From Inquilinus sp. (GTDB lineage Bacteria > Pseudomonadota > Alphaproteobacteria > DSM-16000 > Inquilinaceae), in the NCBI GenBank assembly GCA_013003675.1, contig JABDIP010000008.1, positions 1-6,633 on the forward strand: a stretch of 6,633 nucleotides of DNA. The letters run 5' to 3'. Position 1 is the first letter of the stretch. Every line of letters starts with the position of its first letter. Under the pieces are notes generated by a model that worked only from the letters and a program-made list of their open reading frames with translations, ran no database searches and was not told the DNA's origin. Shown one piece after another: positions 4,784 to 6,633 of the stretch. A program made the translations under genes and the position numbers.

Positions 4784-6097
4784 ATGAGCGAACCGAGATC
4801 AACCGCCAACCGGCCGCTGGCGGTGCGCACCGCCGTCGATTGGGGCCGGTTCGTGCGCTACGCGGCGCGCCGATTCGGCGAAGACCGCTGCACCCAGGCG
4901 GCGGCGGCGCTGACCTATACATCGCTGTTGTCGCTGGTGCCGCTGATGACGATCACGGTCGCCATCCTCAGCGCCTTTCCCGCCTTCCAGAACCTCGAGG
5001 ATTCGGCCCAGCGGCTCATCTTCGACAACCTCGTGCCGCAGGTCGGCGACGCGGTGCAGGACTATCTCGAGGGCTTCGTGGTCAATGCCGGGCGGCTGAC
5101 CGCGGTCGGCATCATCGGGCTGGTGATCACCGCCGTGCTCCTGCTGGCGACCATCGAGGGGGCGTTCAACGCCATCTGGCGGGTGCAGGAATCGCGCCCG
5201 TGGCTGGTCCGCCTGCTGTCCTTCTGGGCGATCCTGACGCTGACGCCGATCATGTTCGCGGTCAGCCTGTCGCTGACCACGCAATTCGTCCGCGGCTCCG
5301 ACATCGGCACCCAGGTTCTGGGCTACCGGCCGTTTGTCGGGCTGTTGCCGGGCGTATTCGAATTCATCGGCTTCACCGTGCTGTACTGGATCATCCCCAA
5401 CCGCACGGTGCAGCCGCGCGACGCGGCCATCGGCGGGGCGGTGGCGGCGGTCTTGTTCGAACTGTCGAAGACCGGCTTCGCCGCCTATCTGAAGGCGTTC
5501 CCGGTCTACGAGACGATCTACGGCGCCGTGTCGACGGTGCCGATCTTCCTGGTCTGGCTCTATCTCGCCTGGTCGATCGTGCTGGTCGGCGCGCTGGTGG
5601 CGGCGGCGCTGCCCGATTGGCGGGCCGGGCGGCTGCTCGGCGGCCAGTTCGACACCCTGCCGCCGGCGCAGCGCGTCACCCTGGCCCATGCGGTCCTGGC
5701 CGAGCTGGCCAAGGGCGCGCGGGTCGGAGACGGGGTCCGGCGCAAGGTGCTGGTGCGGCGGCTGCCGCTCAGCGGCGCCATGCTGGAGGAGCTGCTGGGC
5801 GAGTTGCGCGACGGCCACTTCGTCGAACGCAGCGCCGGCGACCGCTGGCTGCTGTCGCGCGACCTCGCCGCCGCGACGCTCTACGATCTGGTGGCGGCGC
5901 TCGGTATCGGCTTCCAGGGGCGGCACGAGCCGGTGTCCGACCTGCCCGGTTCGCGGGCGCGGCTCGGCGATCTGTTGCGCCAGGCCGACGAAGAGCAGCG
6001 CCGGCTGCTCGGCGAGGTCCTGGCCGATCTGGTGGCGGAAGAGGCCGACCCGGCGGCCGGCCCGGCCGCCATCGACCGTCGCGCGGCCGGGGAATAG
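4784..6097 (+). CDS. YihY/virulence factor BrkB family inner-membrane protein
   Basis: A 437-residue inner-membrane protein of the YihY/BrkB (UPF0761) family, once mislabelled ribonuclease BN; its biochemical role is still unsettled. About six membrane segments are visible, roughly at residues 40-66, 105-124, 143-166, 185-205, 213-235 and 250-276. Family blocks include AAAALTYTSLLSLVPLM (39-55) at the start of the first segment, TIEGAFNAIWRV (123-134), and YETIYGAVSTVPIFLVWLYLAWSIVLVGA in the last. After the last segment about 160 residues are hydrophilic and probably cytoplasmic. Part of this tail (VLVRRLPLSGAMLEELLGELRDGHFVERSAGDRWLLSRDL) reads like a winged-helix fold, and the end is acidic and Ala-rich. 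The start has a good ribosome site. The gene diverges from fabI and converges on the DnaJ-type gene with a 65-base gap. The frame is intact. Confidence 0.9.
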   Translation: MSEPRSTANRPLAVRTAVDWGRFVRYAARRFGEDRCTQAAAALTYTSLLSLVPLMTITVAILSAFPAFQNLEDSAQRLIFDNLVPQVGDAVQDYLEGFVVNAGRLTAVGIIGLVITAVLLLATIEGAFNAIWRVQESRPWLVRLLSFWAILTLTPIMFAVSLSLTTQFVRGSDIGTQVLGYRPFVGLLPGVFEFIGFTVLYWIIPNRTVQPRDAAIGGAVAAVLFELSKTGFAAYLKAFPVYETIYGAVSTVPIFLVWLYLAWSIVLVGALVAAALPDWRAGRLLGGQFDTLPPAQRVTLAHAVLAELAKGARVGDGVRRKVLVRRLPLSGAMLEELLGELRDGHFVERSAGDRWLLSRDLAAATLYDLVAALGIGFQGRHEPVSDLPGSRARLGDLLRQADEEQRRLLGEVLADLVAEEADPAAGPAAIDRRAAGE

Positions 6098-6162
6098 CGC
6101 GGTTTCCGTTCAAACGGTCGGAGCCGATTCCACGTGAGTGGATAACGCGCTAGCCGGCCCGG

Positions 6163-6633
6163 TCAGTCGTCGCCGAGACGCTTGCGCGGGGCGTAGCCGG
6201 AATCCGGCGTCCAGCCCTCGACGAATTTGTTCAGCGCCGCGTCGGGCTTGTCGGGCAGCATCACCATCAGCTTGACGTACTGATCGCCGCGCGTCTTGCC
6301 CTTGGCATCGGCGATGCCCTTGCCCTTGAGCCGAAGCTGGGCGCCGGAATTGGCGCCGCGCGGCACCTTCACCGCCACCTTGCCGTCGATCGTCGGCACC
6401 TGGATGCTGGCGCCCAGCACCGCTTCCTTCAGCGTCACCGGCACCTCGACATGGATGTCGCGGCCCTTGCGGGTGAAGTGGGGGTGGCTGCCGACCTTGA
6501 TCTCGATCAGCGCGTCGCCGGCCGGGCCGCCGCCCATTCCCGGCAGTCCCTGCTGCTTCAGCCGCAGGGTCTGGCCGCTCTCGGTGCCCGGCGGGATGGC
6601 GACCTCCAGGCTGCGGCCGCTCGACAGCACGAC
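6163..6633 (-). CDS. DnaJ/CbpA-type co-chaperone, C-terminal substrate-binding region, N-terminus cut by window edge
   Basis: The visible 157 codons run open through the right edge, so the J domain and any zinc-finger or Gly/Phe-rich linker are outside the window. What remains is the DnaJ C-terminal peptide-binding region: LEVAIPPGTESGQTLRLKQQG, then GDALIEIKVGSHPHFTRKGRDIHVEVPVTLKEAVLGASIQVPTIDG, then KVPRGANSGAQLRLKGKG and GDQYVKLMVMLP. These follow the standard order of DnaJ/CbpA C-terminal domains, which present unfolded clients to DnaK. The tail (TPDSGYAPRKRLGDD) is short and lacks a long dimerisation extension. A GTG codon at 6628-6630 lies inside the conserved region and is not the real start. 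A DnaJ-type gene near fabI and aroC is a familiar alphaproteobacterial arrangement (recalled). Whether it is DnaJ proper or a CbpA-like paralogue cannot be settled here. Confidence 0.9.
   Translation of the reverse strand, partial: VVLSSGRSLEVAIPPGTESGQTLRLKQQGLPGMGGGPAGDALIEIKVGSHPHFTRKGRDIHVEVPVTLKEAVLGASIQVPTIDGKVAVKVPRGANSGAQLRLKGKGIADAKGKTRGDQYVKLMVMLPDKPDAALNKFVEGWTPDSGYAPRKRLGDD

Noticed and set aside
4648..6153. Plus-strand reading frame of 501 codons overlapping the YihY-family gene
   Set aside because: It is the neighbouring frame of the same DNA. The protein is a low-complexity run of Arg, Gly and Ala, while the 4784-6097 frame has membrane segments and family motifs.
6098..6162. 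Bidirectional terminator between the convergent YihY-family and DnaJ-type genes
   Set aside because: Only a 5-bp stem (TCCAC/GTGGA) and a 4-bp stem (CCGT/ACGG) are present, with no T-run on either strand.

Overview
The window is high-GC DNA (about two thirds G+C by eye) with a gene set typical of an alphaproteobacterium. The evidence for this is the fabI-aroC pair beside a DnaJ-type chaperone gene and a YihY/BrkB membrane protein gene, and intergenic palindromes of the 'CCCTCTCCCC...GGGGAGAGGG' and 'CGTCATTGCGAGGAGCG...' types that are scattered through many alphaproteobacterial genomes. I would lean to Rhodospirillales or a relative, but the lineage is inferred, not shown.

Layout, left to right. 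(1) 1-973, minus strand: a Tat-exported solute-binding protein of the TctC/Bug family, cut by the left edge. (2) 1113-1871, minus: a TauE/SafE-type membrane exporter, upstream of the binding-protein gene and possibly co-transcribed with it. (3) 1872-2334: 463 bases without a gene, packed with at least three different palindromic repeats, one apparently interrupted by another. (4) 2335-3408, minus: aroC, chorismate synthase. (5) 3409-3714: a 306-base gap dominated by a large two-armed inverted repeat. (6) 3715-4557, minus: fabI, enoyl-ACP reductase. (7) 4558-4783: a divergent intergenic region with a candidate fabI promoter. (8) 4784-6097, plus: a YihY/BrkB family membrane protein with a long cytoplasmic tail. 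(9) 6163-6633, minus: the C-terminal part of a DnaJ/CbpA-type co-chaperone, cut by the right edge.

The right half is core metabolism: the last steps of fatty acid elongation (FabI) and of the shikimate pathway (AroC), transcribed in the same direction, next to a protein-folding co-chaperone. The left half is transport: a periplasmic binding protein of the tripartite tricarboxylate type and a sulfite/organosulfonate-type exporter, with no substrate identifiable from sequence. The repeat-rich gap separates the two halves.

I found no convincing new multi-gene system. The most notable structure is the layered palindrome region at 1872-2334 and its counterpart between fabI and aroC. Every substantial protein-coding stretch is assigned to a known family; no tRNA, rRNA, CRISPR array or transposase gene is visible.
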